Positions 25,235 through 32,228 of a stretch of 64,000 nt of DNA are shown here, piece by piece. Numbering within the stretch: position 1 is the stretch's first letter; each line of letters starts with the position of its first letter. The notes under the pieces were generated by a model. That model had not been told where the DNA came from and ran no database searches. It saw only the letters and a list, made by a program, of their open reading frames with translations. A program made the position numbers and the translations under genes. Source of the stretch: Pseudonocardia acidicola (GTDB lineage Bacteria > Actinomycetota > Actinomycetes > Mycobacteriales > Pseudonocardiaceae); assembly GCF_012911935.1 (NCBI RefSeq), contig NZ_JAAXLA010000020.1, forward strand, positions 35,481 through 99,480. The letters run 5' to 3'.

Positions 25235-25975
25235 GTGCCCCAGGCAGTGGTCACCGGAGCAGGACAGGGCATCGGGCGCGGCATCGCGCAGCGGCTCGCG
25301 CACGACGGCTTCACGGTCGTCGTCGCGGACCGGGACGAGGCGGCGGCTGAGAAGGTCGCGGCCGAGGTCGGCGGCACCGCCGCGGTGTGCGACGTGACCG
25401 ACCCCGCCTCGGTGGGTGCGCTCGCCGAGCGGCTCGACGACCTGGACGTCCTGGTCAACAACGCCGGGATCTACCTCTTCGAACCGCTCGCCCGGGTGAC
25501 CCCGGAGTCGTTCCGCAAGGTCATGGACGTGAACGTCCTGGGCTCGCTGCTGTGCATCCAGGCGCTCGCGGAGCCGCTGTCCCGCGGCGAGGGCGGCTCG
25601 GTGGTGAACATCGCCTCGATGTCGGCCACCCTCCCGGTACCCGGGACCGGGATGTACTCGCCCTCGAAGGCAGCCGTCCGGTCGCTCACGGAGCTGGCGG
25701 CGGTGGAGTACGCCCCGCTCCGGATCCGGGTCAACGCCGTGGCCCCCGGCCGGATCACCACCGAGGGCTCGGCCGCGCGGCAGAGCGACCCCGAGCGGGA
25801 GCGCCGCACCGCCGAACTACTGCCCGCGGGCAGGCTCGGTTACCCGGACGACATCGCCGCGGCGGTCTCCTTCTTCGCCCGCTCCGATTCGCGCTACGTC
25901 ACAGGCCAGACCCTCCTCGTCGACGGCGGCCTGACGATCGGGACCATCCCGTACTTCCAGAAGGCGCAGGGCTGA
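25235..25975 (+). CDS. Short-chain dehydrogenase/reductase
   Basis: This 246-residue classical SDR has the cofactor loop VVTGAGQGIGRGIAQ, the NNAG strand motif LVNNAGIYLF, catalytic Ser in NIASMSAT, and Tyr/Lys in MYSPSKAAVRSL. The PGRITTEG loop follows. Asp in ADRDEAA after beta strand 2 suggests NAD(H) preference. It would oxidise a secondary alcohol, or reduce a ketone, of the substrate. The start is GTG at 25235 with GAGAGG upstream. It stands alone, closed by a hairpin at 25985-26015. Confidence 0.92.
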   Translation: MPQAVVTGAGQGIGRGIAQRLAHDGFTVVVADRDEAAAEKVAAEVGGTAAVCDVTDPASVGALAERLDDLDVLVNNAGIYLFEPLARVTPESFRKVMDVNVLGSLLCIQALAEPLSRGEGGSVVNIASMSATLPVPGTGMYSPSKAAVRSLTELAAVEYAPLRIRVNAVAPGRITTEGSAARQSDPERERRTAELLPAGRLGYPDDIAAAVSFFARSDSRYVTGQTLLVDGGLTIGTIPYFQKAQG

Positions 25976-25984
25976 GAACGGCGA

Positions 25985-26015
25985 CCGGTCCGGTCGGCGA
26001 GGCCGACCGGACCGG
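25985..26015 (+). terminator. 13-bp hairpin after the SDR gene
   Basis: CCGGTCCGGTCGG (25985-25997), loop CGAGG, CCGACCGGACCGG (26003-26015), starting 10 nt after the SDR stop. Confidence 0.85.
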
Positions 26016-26041
26016 GTGCTCCTCACCAGGAGGCGCTGGAC

Positions 26042-26083
26042 TCCGGTGTGCCCTCCCGACGGGGGGCGGCAGGACACACCGGA
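26042..26083 (-). terminator. Hairpin after the cytochrome P450 gene
   Basis: TCCGGTGTG (26042-26050) pairs with CACACCGGA (26075-26083), with CCCTCCC opposed to GGGGGG inside the loop. It directly follows the P450 stop at 26087 on the minus strand. Confidence 0.65.
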
Positions 26084-26086
26084 TGA

Positions 26087-27373
26087 TCAGCGGGCGGTGA
26101 AGGTCAGCGGTAGCTTCCGGATCCCGCGCAGCATGAAGTTGGGCAGGTAGGCGAGGTCCTCGTCGGAGCCGTCGAGCGCGATGTCGTCCAGCCTCTCGAG
26201 GAGGGTCTGCACGCCCACGCGAGCCTCCAGCCGGGCGAGGCCGGCGCCGAGGCAGAAGTGCTCGCCACGGCCGAACGCCAGATGCGGCTGCGGGTCGGAG
26301 CGCCCGAGAGTGATCTGCTCGCTGTCCCGGAACTGCGACTCGTCGCGGTTGGCCGAGCCGTACGACAGCCACAGGATGCTGCCCTCCGGGATCTCGACCC
26401 CGCCGATCACGCTGTCCTCGGTGGCCCGCCGGAACATGCCCTGGACCGGCGACTCGACCCGCAGCACCTCCTCGACCAGCGGCTGCACCAGCGACAGGTC
26501 TTCGCGGACCTTCGCCATCAGGGCGGCGTCGGTCACCAGCCGATAGACGATCGAGGTGACCAGGTTGGTCGTGGTCTCGTTGCCCGCCACCAGGAACTGG
26601 ACGAGCATCTGCAGGATCTCGTTGACCTGCAGCGGCTCCTCCCCGCCGATCCGGGCGGCCACCAGGTCGGACAGCAGGTCGTCGCGCGGTTCCGCACGGC
26701 GGGCCTCGACCTGCTCGGTGAAGAAGTCGTAGAACTGGTCGACCGAGTCGAACATGTCCGCCACCTCGTCCGAGGTGAGGCCGAAGTTCCCGGTGCCCGC
26801 GGTGAAGTTGTCCGACCAGCGCTTGAACGTGTCGTGCATGTCCTGCGGCACGCCGACGAGATCGGCGATCACCGTCATCGGCAGCCCGATCGAGAACTGG
26901 GAGACCAGCTCGACACGGCCGTCGGCAGCGAAGCGGTCGACCAGGCCACGCGCCACGCCCCGGATCTCCTCCTCCATGCCGTTGATGCGACGCGCGGTGA
27001 ACCCCTTGTTGACGAGCTTGCGCTGCCGGACGTGGTTGGGCGGATCCGAGAAGAGCAGTACGGTCGCCTTGCTGATCTGCATCCGGCGCTCCGCCTGGGC
27101 GCGCAGCTTGGCGGGGGTGTCGGGGTTCTCGAGCAGCTGCGCGGCCAGCGGGGTCACCGAGCGGGGTCCGCTGGCGACCGAGGACGAGTACTTCTCCGGT
27201 GCGCGCAGCACCTCGGCGATGTCCTCGTACCGCGACACCACGAACGCCTGGACCCGGTCGGACCAGAAAACCGGGTTCTCCGCCCGCGTCTGCTGGTAGG
27301 CCCCGAACGGGCACCGCACGGCCCGGGGCTCGAGCGCGAACACCTCGTCGAAGGTCGACTCGGCCACTGTCAT
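26087..27373 (-). CDS. Cytochrome P450
   Basis: This 428-residue bacterial class I P450 has the I-helix oxygen-activation motif LVAGNETTTNLV, the K-helix EEVLR, and the heme loop FGRGEHFCLGAGLARLE with the thiolate Cys near residue 374. It hydroxylates a hydrophobic substrate with electrons from a ferredoxin and reductase; no ferredoxin gene is visible nearby. ATG 27373 is preferred to the ATG at 27379 because GGAGG then lies 6 nt upstream. It is 106 nt downstream of the PPDK-like gene and may belong to the same operon. The CYP subfamily cannot be assigned by eye. Confidence 0.93.
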   Translation of the reverse strand: MTVAESTFDEVFALEPRAVRCPFGAYQQTRAENPVFWSDRVQAFVVSRYEDIAEVLRAPEKYSSSVASGPRSVTPLAAQLLENPDTPAKLRAQAERRMQISKATVLLFSDPPNHVRQRKLVNKGFTARRINGMEEEIRGVARGLVDRFAADGRVELVSQFSIGLPMTVIADLVGVPQDMHDTFKRWSDNFTAGTGNFGLTSDEVADMFDSVDQFYDFFTEQVEARRAEPRDDLLSDLVAARIGGEEPLQVNEILQMLVQFLVAGNETTTNLVTSIVYRLVTDAALMAKVREDLSLVQPLVEEVLRVESPVQGMFRRATEDSVIGGVEIPEGSILWLSYGSANRDESQFRDSEQITLGRSDPQPHLAFGRGEHFCLGAGLARLEARVGVQTLLERLDDIALDGSDEDLAYLPNFMLRGIRKLPLTFTAR

Positions 27374-27479
27374 GGTCATCCTCCGTGACCGCGCACCGCG
27401 GCGCGGGTCGTCTCTCGGTCGTGCCTGAAGATGACGCCCGGGGCAGGGGCGGGTCCGCACCCCGGACGTCGCCGGCCCC

Positions 27480-28973
27480 TCAGCCGGTCGCGGAGACCGG
27501 TTCGAGGCGCGCCTGCTGCGCAGCGGCGACGATCTCCGCCGGCGTGCCCTCGTGGCCCGGGACCCGCTCCCGGGCCCAGGCGAGGAGCCTGGCCAGATCG
27601 GGGTTGTCCGCCTCACCGCAGGGCGCCATCGGCAGCCTGCCCTCGAAGACCTCCCCCGACGAGCCGTCGACGGTCACTTCCTTGCCGGCGAGCGCAGCCA
27701 GCTTGCCCGCGCCGACCCCGACGACGCAGGGTGTGCCGAGCTCGCGACTCACCACGGCGGCGTGTGAGGTGGAGCCGCCGATCTCCGTCACAATGGCGCT
27801 GGACACGATCATGCCCGCGACGTCGTCGGGATCCGTCGTCGGACGGGCGAGGACCACCTCGATCCCGTCGTCGGCGAGCTCCTCAGCCTCCTCGACGTCG
27901 AGGACCACCCGGCCGACCCCGACGCCCGGGCAGGCAGCCTCACCCTTGACGAGCAGCGTGGCGCCCGCCTTCGCCTCCGCGGCGACCCGCGGCTTGCAGA
28001 CGGCGGCGACCTGGGCCGGCGTCACCCTGGCCAGCGCCTCGTCGGTGTCGACGACGCCGGCGTCGTGCAGCGCGACGGCCAGCTTGACGGCGGCGTCGGG
28101 TGACCGCTTGGCGGCGCGCGCCTGCAGCAGCCAGAGCTTGCCGGCCTCGACGGTGAACTCGATGTCCTGGACGTCCCGGCCGTGCTCCTCCAGGGCGCGG
28201 GCGGCCTCGAGGAGCTGGTCGTGCACGCTCGGCATGCCCTCGGCGAGGGAGGCCAGCGGGAGCGGGTCGAAGCGCCCCGACACAACGTCCTCGCCCTGTC
28301 CCCGCGGCAGCCACTCGCCGTACGGCTCGGGGTGGCCCGTCAGCGGGTCCCTGGAGAACAGCACGCCGGTGCCGGACCGGTCGTCGAGATTGCCGAAGAC
28401 CATGGCCTGGACGGTCACGGCAGTGCCACCGTCGTCGGAGATCCCGTGGTGCCTGCGGTAGGAGACGGCGCGGGGCGACCGCCACGAGGCGAACACCGCT
28501 CCGATGGCGGCGAGCAACTGCTCCCACGGATCGGCCGGCGCCGCCATCCCGACGACCCGCTCGAACTGCTCGCGGAAGCGGCGATGCGTGTCCGCGGCGT
28601 AGGCGGAGTCCCCGGTGAGCCGCGCCAAGGCGTGCTCGACCTCGTCGTTCACGCCGAGGTTCAGGATCGTGTCCATCATCCCGGGCATGCTCCGCGCTGC
28701 TCCGGACCGCACCGAGACCAGCAGCGGGTTCTCGGTGCCACCGAGCTTGCGACTCGTGCGTGACTCGAGTTCGGCGACCGCCGCCCGGACACTGTCCACC
28801 GCATCATCATGGAGTCCGCCGTTCGCGGCGTACCGGGTGCACTCGTCCGTCGTGAGGACGAACGCCGGCGGGACCGGCAGCCCGAGGACGTGCATGCAGT
28901 TGAGGCTGTAGGCCTTGCCCCCCACGACCTCACGGTCGAGATCGGGGTGCTCGCCCGTCCACAGCAGCGACAT
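27480..28973 (-). CDS. PPDK/PEP-synthase-like protein: ATP-grasp plus phosphohistidine swivel domain, no PEP-binding barrel
   Basis: This 497-residue protein begins with the PPDK nucleotide-binding domain (GGKAYSLNCMHVLGLPVPPA, SVRSGAARSMPGMMDTILNL, VLFSRDPLTG, DIEFTVEAGKLWLLQAR). It continues through a swivel domain with STSHAAVVSRELGTPCVV carrying the phosphoryl His. It stops about 380 residues short of full PPDK because the PEP/pyruvate TIM barrel is missing. It could therefore make phospho-His from ATP but not act on pyruvate, like phenylphosphate synthase or rifampin phosphotransferase. It follows a winged-helix protein gene by 30 nt, with GGAGG 8 nt before the ATG. Confidence 0.85.
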   Translation of the reverse strand: MSLLWTGEHPDLDREVVGGKAYSLNCMHVLGLPVPPAFVLTTDECTRYAANGGLHDDAVDSVRAAVAELESRTSRKLGGTENPLLVSVRSGAARSMPGMMDTILNLGVNDEVEHALARLTGDSAYAADTHRRFREQFERVVGMAAPADPWEQLLAAIGAVFASWRSPRAVSYRRHHGISDDGGTAVTVQAMVFGNLDDRSGTGVLFSRDPLTGHPEPYGEWLPRGQGEDVVSGRFDPLPLASLAEGMPSVHDQLLEAARALEEHGRDVQDIEFTVEAGKLWLLQARAAKRSPDAAVKLAVALHDAGVVDTDEALARVTPAQVAAVCKPRVAAEAKAGATLLVKGEAACPGVGVGRVVLDVEEAEELADDGIEVVLARPTTDPDDVAGMIVSSAIVTEIGGSTSHAAVVSRELGTPCVVGVGAGKLAALAGKEVTVDGSSGEVFEGRLPMAPCGEADNPDLARLLAWARERVPGHEGTPAEIVAAAQQARLEPVSATG

Positions 28974-29003
28974 CTGTGATTCCCTCCTTCACGCCCGTCC
29001 GGC

Positions 29004-29636
29004 TCAGACGGCCCGACCGGCGGCTGCCTCCTCGGCGCGGGTGCGCCCGAGCAGGCCGATGAGCTCCTCGTGGAACTCGAACCAGACCGTGTGATAGCTG
29101 TCGGCGATGGGGCGGGCGACGAACGAGTGCTCGCCGGCCTGCACCTTCTCGATCGCCGAGGCGAACCGGGTGCGGTAGGGCTCCAGTCGGGGCGCGATCT
29201 CGACGATCCGCCCCAGCAGCGGCTGGAAGCGCTCGTGCAGCGCCGCCAGGCGCTCGATGACCCCGGCGTCGTACGTGGCGTCGGTGTGGTCGTTCGGGGT
29301 GTCGCCGTCCTTGAGCTGCCAGGCCGTGACCACCGCCTTGAGGTCGGAGTTGACCTCGTCGAAGTCCTCGTAGGCCGGCTCGAGCGCCCCCTGGTCGACC
29401 GCGACCCGCTCCGCGTCGAGCAACTCCGCGAGCCTCTCCTTGCCCGCCGCAGTGATACGGAACGACGCCTTCGCCTGGGAGGCCAGATCCCGGGCCGTCA
29501 GCCCCTGCAAGGCGGCCTCGGCCTCGGCCTCGCTCACACCCGTCGCGGCCGCCGCCGCCTCCGGCGCCACACGCCCCTTGAGTCGCAACGCCTGCAGTAG
29601 GCTCAGCTCGGCCAGCTCGGACACGCGACCCTCCAT
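29004..29636 (-). CDS. Winged-helix domain protein co-transcribed with the PPDK-like gene
   Basis: In this 210-residue protein, residues about 5-70 form a winged-helix-like unit (SLLQALRLKGRVAPEAAAAA, then RITAAGKERLAELL). The remaining helical part contains TPNDHTDATYDAGVIERLAA and a C-terminal EFHEELIGLLGRTR. It is transcribed just before the PPDK-like gene. The C-terminal part could bind that enzyme or sense a ligand. ATG 29636 has GGAG about 7 nt upstream. I do not recognise a named family; a regulatory or substrate-recognition role is inferred. Confidence 0.7.
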   Translation of the reverse strand: MEGRVSELAELSLLQALRLKGRVAPEAAAAATGVSEAEAEAALQGLTARDLASQAKASFRITAAGKERLAELLDAERVAVDQGALEPAYEDFDEVNSDLKAVVTAWQLKDGDTPNDHTDATYDAGVIERLAALHERFQPLLGRIVEIAPRLEPYRTRFASAIEKVQAGEHSFVARPIADSYHTVWFEFHEELIGLLGRTRAEEAAAGRAV

Positions 29637-29654
29637 TGATGCTCCATCGCACAA

Positions 29655-29680
29655 TTGTCGTGAACTAGAGTAGTAGGTCG
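29655..29680. promoter_or_regulatory. TCTAG box upstream of the winged-helix/PPDK-like operon
   Basis: GAACTAGAGTAGTAGGTCG (29662-29680) lies 26 nt upstream of the ATG at 29636. The minus strand reads CTACTCTAG, the same core as at 6192 and 39478. Confidence 0.5.
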
Positions 29681-29724
29681 GTCACGCGGTGTCCACGGGG
29701 TCTCCCGGCACGGCGCGACCACGG

Positions 29725-30468
29725 TCAATCCCCCGGGAACGGGCGCACCTCGAGGTGCCGGATGCTGACCCCGGGAGGCAGCGCCAGCACCGCGGCGACC
29801 TGCGCGGCGACCGCGGTCGGCCGCAGCCCCAGCGAGGCCTTCTGGGCCATCACGCGCTGCCGCAGTTCGGGGTCGGCGATACCGGGCCCGTGCCCCTCCG
29901 TGTCGGTCGTCCCCGGGCTCACCATCGAGACCCGCACGAGGTCGCCGGCGAGCTCCAGCCGCAGGCCCTCCGTGATGTGGCGCGCCGCGGCCTTGGAGCC
30001 CATGTACACCGCGAACTCGGGCCTCGTCACCCGGTCCGCGCCGGCCGACGTCACGGTCATCAGGTCCGCCGGACCCTGCCGTGCCGCCTTGCGCAGGAAG
30101 GGTATGGCGGCCGAGGAGGCGTGCAGCACGCCCAGGACGTTGGCCCCGACGACGGCGGACCAGTCGTCGACCCGGCCCTCCGAGACCCGGCTGTGCAACA
30201 TCGCGCCGGCGTTGTTCACGAGGCCGTCGAGGCCGTCGAGCTCCTCGGCCAGCCCCTCCACGGCGCTACGGACGGCGCCGTGATCGGCGACGTCGGCCGC
30301 TCTGGGTACCGCCCCGGTGGCGTCGGCCACGGCTGCCAGGCGTTCGGCGTTGCGGCCGATGATGCCGACGCGGGCCCCGCGCGCCCGTAGCTCGGCTGCC
30401 ACTGCCGCACCGATTCCGGAGGACCCCCCGGTCACCGCGATACGGCGGCCTGCCAGGTCCCCGCTCAC
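29725..30468 (-). CDS. Short-chain dehydrogenase/reductase
   Basis: This 247-residue SDR has AVTGGSSGIGAAVAAELRA (cofactor loop), LVNNAGAM, catalytic Ser in TVTSAGADRV and Tyr/Lys in VYMGSKAAARHI. GRNAERLAAV after strand 2 suggests NADP(H). The GTG start overlaps the stop of the upstream SnoaL-like gene (GTGA). It probably oxidises or reduces an oxygen function of the pathway substrate. The C-terminus is PPGVSIRHLEVRPFPGD, typical of the SDR C-terminal strand. Confidence 0.9.
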   Translation of the reverse strand: MSGDLAGRRIAVTGGSSGIGAAVAAELRARGARVGIIGRNAERLAAVADATGAVPRAADVADHGAVRSAVEGLAEELDGLDGLVNNAGAMLHSRVSEGRVDDWSAVVGANVLGVLHASSAAIPFLRKAARQGPADLMTVTSAGADRVTRPEFAVYMGSKAAARHITEGLRLELAGDLVRVSMVSPGTTDTEGHGPGIADPELRQRVMAQKASLGLRPTAVAAQVAAVLALPPGVSIRHLEVRPFPGD

Positions 30469-31040
30469 TGCGCCTCCCCCGCGAACAGATCGTAGGACGG
30501 GTCGGCGGCGTCCCGGGCCGCCCGCAGAACGGGGGCACCCGGCCCGACCCGGAAGTGCCGGGAGAGGTCCCGCGGCGTGACGGGCCGGGCCGCGGACAGC
30601 GTCGACACGTAGCGCCGCCGGGTGATACGCGGATCCCGTCCGAGAGTCCACTCGTCGAGATACCGGCCGTGGCTGACGAGGTCCACGACCTCGCCGCCAT
30701 CGTCGATCCGCAGGGTCACGACGACGTAGGCCTCGCTCCCGAGTGATCCGTCCGGACGCCGGTCGACGATCACATTGGTGACGTCGTGGCTGTGGGCGAT
30801 CATCGCGGCGTGGACCGGCCACAGCCAGTCGACGAACCCCGCGGGCTCGCCCCGGTACACCCCGCCGTACACCAGCTCGGCGTCCGGCGTGAAGCACGAG
30901 CGCGTCAGGCCGGCGTCCATCCGGTCGACCCCGCGGCAGTAACGATGCAGCACCTGCACCACCGCCTGGTACTCCTCCGGAGAGACCGCGTGGTCCCCAG
31001 AACCCGAGCGATCCGGGCCGGCACCCTCCACGAACGTCAT
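30465..31040 (-). CDS. SnoaL/NTF2-like protein
   Basis: This 191-residue protein has an NTF2-like core: VLHRYCRGVDRMDAGLTRSC, FTPDAELVYGG, and RYLDEWTL with a following Arg-rich strand. This matches SnoaL_4-type proteins next to Rieske oxygenases and SDRs in aromatic catabolic loci. The C-terminal 30 residues are outside the fold. It may act as a dehydratase or isomerase, or as an oxygenase-beta-like scaffold. It forms a two-gene overlapping unit with the SDR. The start codon has only a weak upstream G-rich site, so the exact start is uncertain. Confidence 0.78.
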   Translation of the reverse strand: MTFVEGAGPDRSGSGDHAVSPEEYQAVVQVLHRYCRGVDRMDAGLTRSCFTPDAELVYGGVYRGEPAGFVDWLWPVHAAMIAHSHDVTNVIVDRRPDGSLGSEAYVVVTLRIDDGGEVVDLVSHGRYLDEWTLGRDPRITRRRYVSTLSAARPVTPRDLSRHFRVGPGAPVLRAARDAADPSYDLFAGEAQ

Positions 31041-31126
31041 GCTCTCGACACCCCTGACGACGTCGTCCGATCGGAGCGCGTCCCCGTCGGGACCGCGTCC
31101 TCGACAGGGTGTCGAGGCGAAACCCG

Positions 31127-31241
31127 AGTTGTCAACTATTTGTCACACGACCTCATCCGCACCGCGCCGGACCACTGAGATGCCGCGCAACTCGCCAGCC
31201 CGCTTCGCTGCCGGTCTCCCGTCATCGTCGGGATCTAGACT
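31127..31241. promoter_or_regulatory. Divergent regulatory region upstream of MarR copy 2
   Basis: GTTGTCAACTATTTGTCACA (31129-31148) contains GTCA..TGTCAC repeats and an ACTATTTG element also seen at 37647 and 58818. GGATCTAGACTG (31231-31242) carries AGTCTAGATCC on the minus strand. The region serves the SnoaL-like operon and the MarR gene. Confidence 0.5.
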
Positions 31242-31291
31242 GTCCATGACGCGGCTTCCGTCGTGTCACCACAGGAACCACGGGAGTCGTG

Positions 31292-31855
31292 ATGCCACCC
31301 CGCCAGAAGGCGAGCCAGGGCCGTGCGCAGACCAGCTCGCCCACCGATCCGGTCGACTGGGCACGTCACTTCTGGCGCCGGCACGGGCTCGGCGACCACG
31401 AGGACGCGTTCATCGCGATGAGCTCCGTCCTGCGGTTCCACCGGATCATGGTCGACGCGGTCGAGGCCGCGCTCCGGCCGCACAAACTCAACCTGACCGA
31501 CTACATGCTGCTCATGACCCTGCAGCTCAGCGAGACCGGCACCCGGCTGATCAGCCAGCTCGCCCGCAGCCTCATCGTGCACGCGACCACCGCCACCCTG
31601 GCCACCGACCGCCTGGAGAACCGCGGCCTGATCGAGCGCAGCCCTCACCCCACCGACCGCCGCGCCACCCTCGTGTCGATCACCAGCGCCGGGCGGGCCC
31701 TGATCGGCGAGGCGACCGACTCGCTGCGCGAATGCGACTTCGGCTTCTCCGGCAGCACCGTCGACGAGCAGCAGGACCTGGTCGACGTGCTCGCCAAGCT
31801 CCGGCTCGCGGCCGGCGACACCGACACCCCCGCCAAGGTGGGCCGCGGTCGCTAG
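31292..31855 (+). CDS. MarR family transcriptional regulator (copy 2)
   Basis: This 187-residue winged-helix protein has LNLTDYMLLMTLQLSETGTR, recognition region LARSLIVHATTATLATDRLE, and wing HPTDRRATLVSITSAG. It shares the unusual N-terminal block DPVDWARHFWRRHGLGD and the whole DNA-binding region with copy 1 at 6372-6944, differing mainly in the C-terminus. A conserved recognition helix predicts the same operator. GTG 31289 directly precedes ATG 31292; ATG is chosen, with GGGAG 5-6 nt upstream. It is followed at once by the decayed CoA-ligase remnant. Confidence 0.9.
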   Translation: MPPRQKASQGRAQTSSPTDPVDWARHFWRRHGLGDHEDAFIAMSSVLRFHRIMVDAVEAALRPHKLNLTDYMLLMTLQLSETGTRLISQLARSLIVHATTATLATDRLENRGLIERSPHPTDRRATLVSITSAGRALIGEATDSLRECDFGFSGSTVDEQQDLVDVLAKLRLAAGDTDTPAKVGRGR

Positions 31856-32180
31856 GCCCGGCGGGCGATCTCCCTCGTGTAGAGCTTGCCGTTCTCGCCC
31901 CCTGGCAGCTCCGTCACGAACCCGAGGGTGCCGGGGCCTGCGGGCCCGGCAGCACCGCCCTGACGTGGACGAGCAGCTCCGCCGCCAGGCCGGGTCCCGG
32001 TTCGACGCCCGCGGTCGGCACCACGAGGCATGGACCCGCCGACCCAGATCGGGTCGTCGACCCCGATGACGGCCCCGTCCGCGACGCCCGCGTGCCCGGC
32101 AAGCCGGTCTTCAGCCGGATCGACCGGTCGTCCAGCTCCGCGCAGGACGGCTCCCGGCCCGACGGGGACCACGACCATCG
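31852..32180 (-). pseudogene. Frameshifted C-terminal remnant of a FadD-type acyl-CoA synthetase
   Basis: Three minus-strand frames in turn carry pieces of an adenylate-forming C-terminal domain: VDPAEDRLAGHAGVADGAVI then GVDDPIW; CLVVPTAGVEPGPGLAAELL then VHVRAVLPG; and GFVTELPGGENGKLYTREIA, the GK(L)xxR active-site end. They are in the right order but need two frame changes, and the large N-terminal domain is missing. The insertion sequence immediately upstream at 32229 may have cut the gene. The stop overlaps the end of MarR copy 2. Confidence 0.65.
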
Positions 32181-32228
32181 CCGGCCGGTCGCGCCACGTC
32201 GCCGCGGAAGCTGCGGGGTGCCCGGTGG

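Noticed and set aside
27374..27479. Separate promoter or terminator between the PPDK-like and P450 genes
   Set aside because: No clear hairpin or AT-rich box was found in these 106 nt, so co-transcription is the simpler reading.
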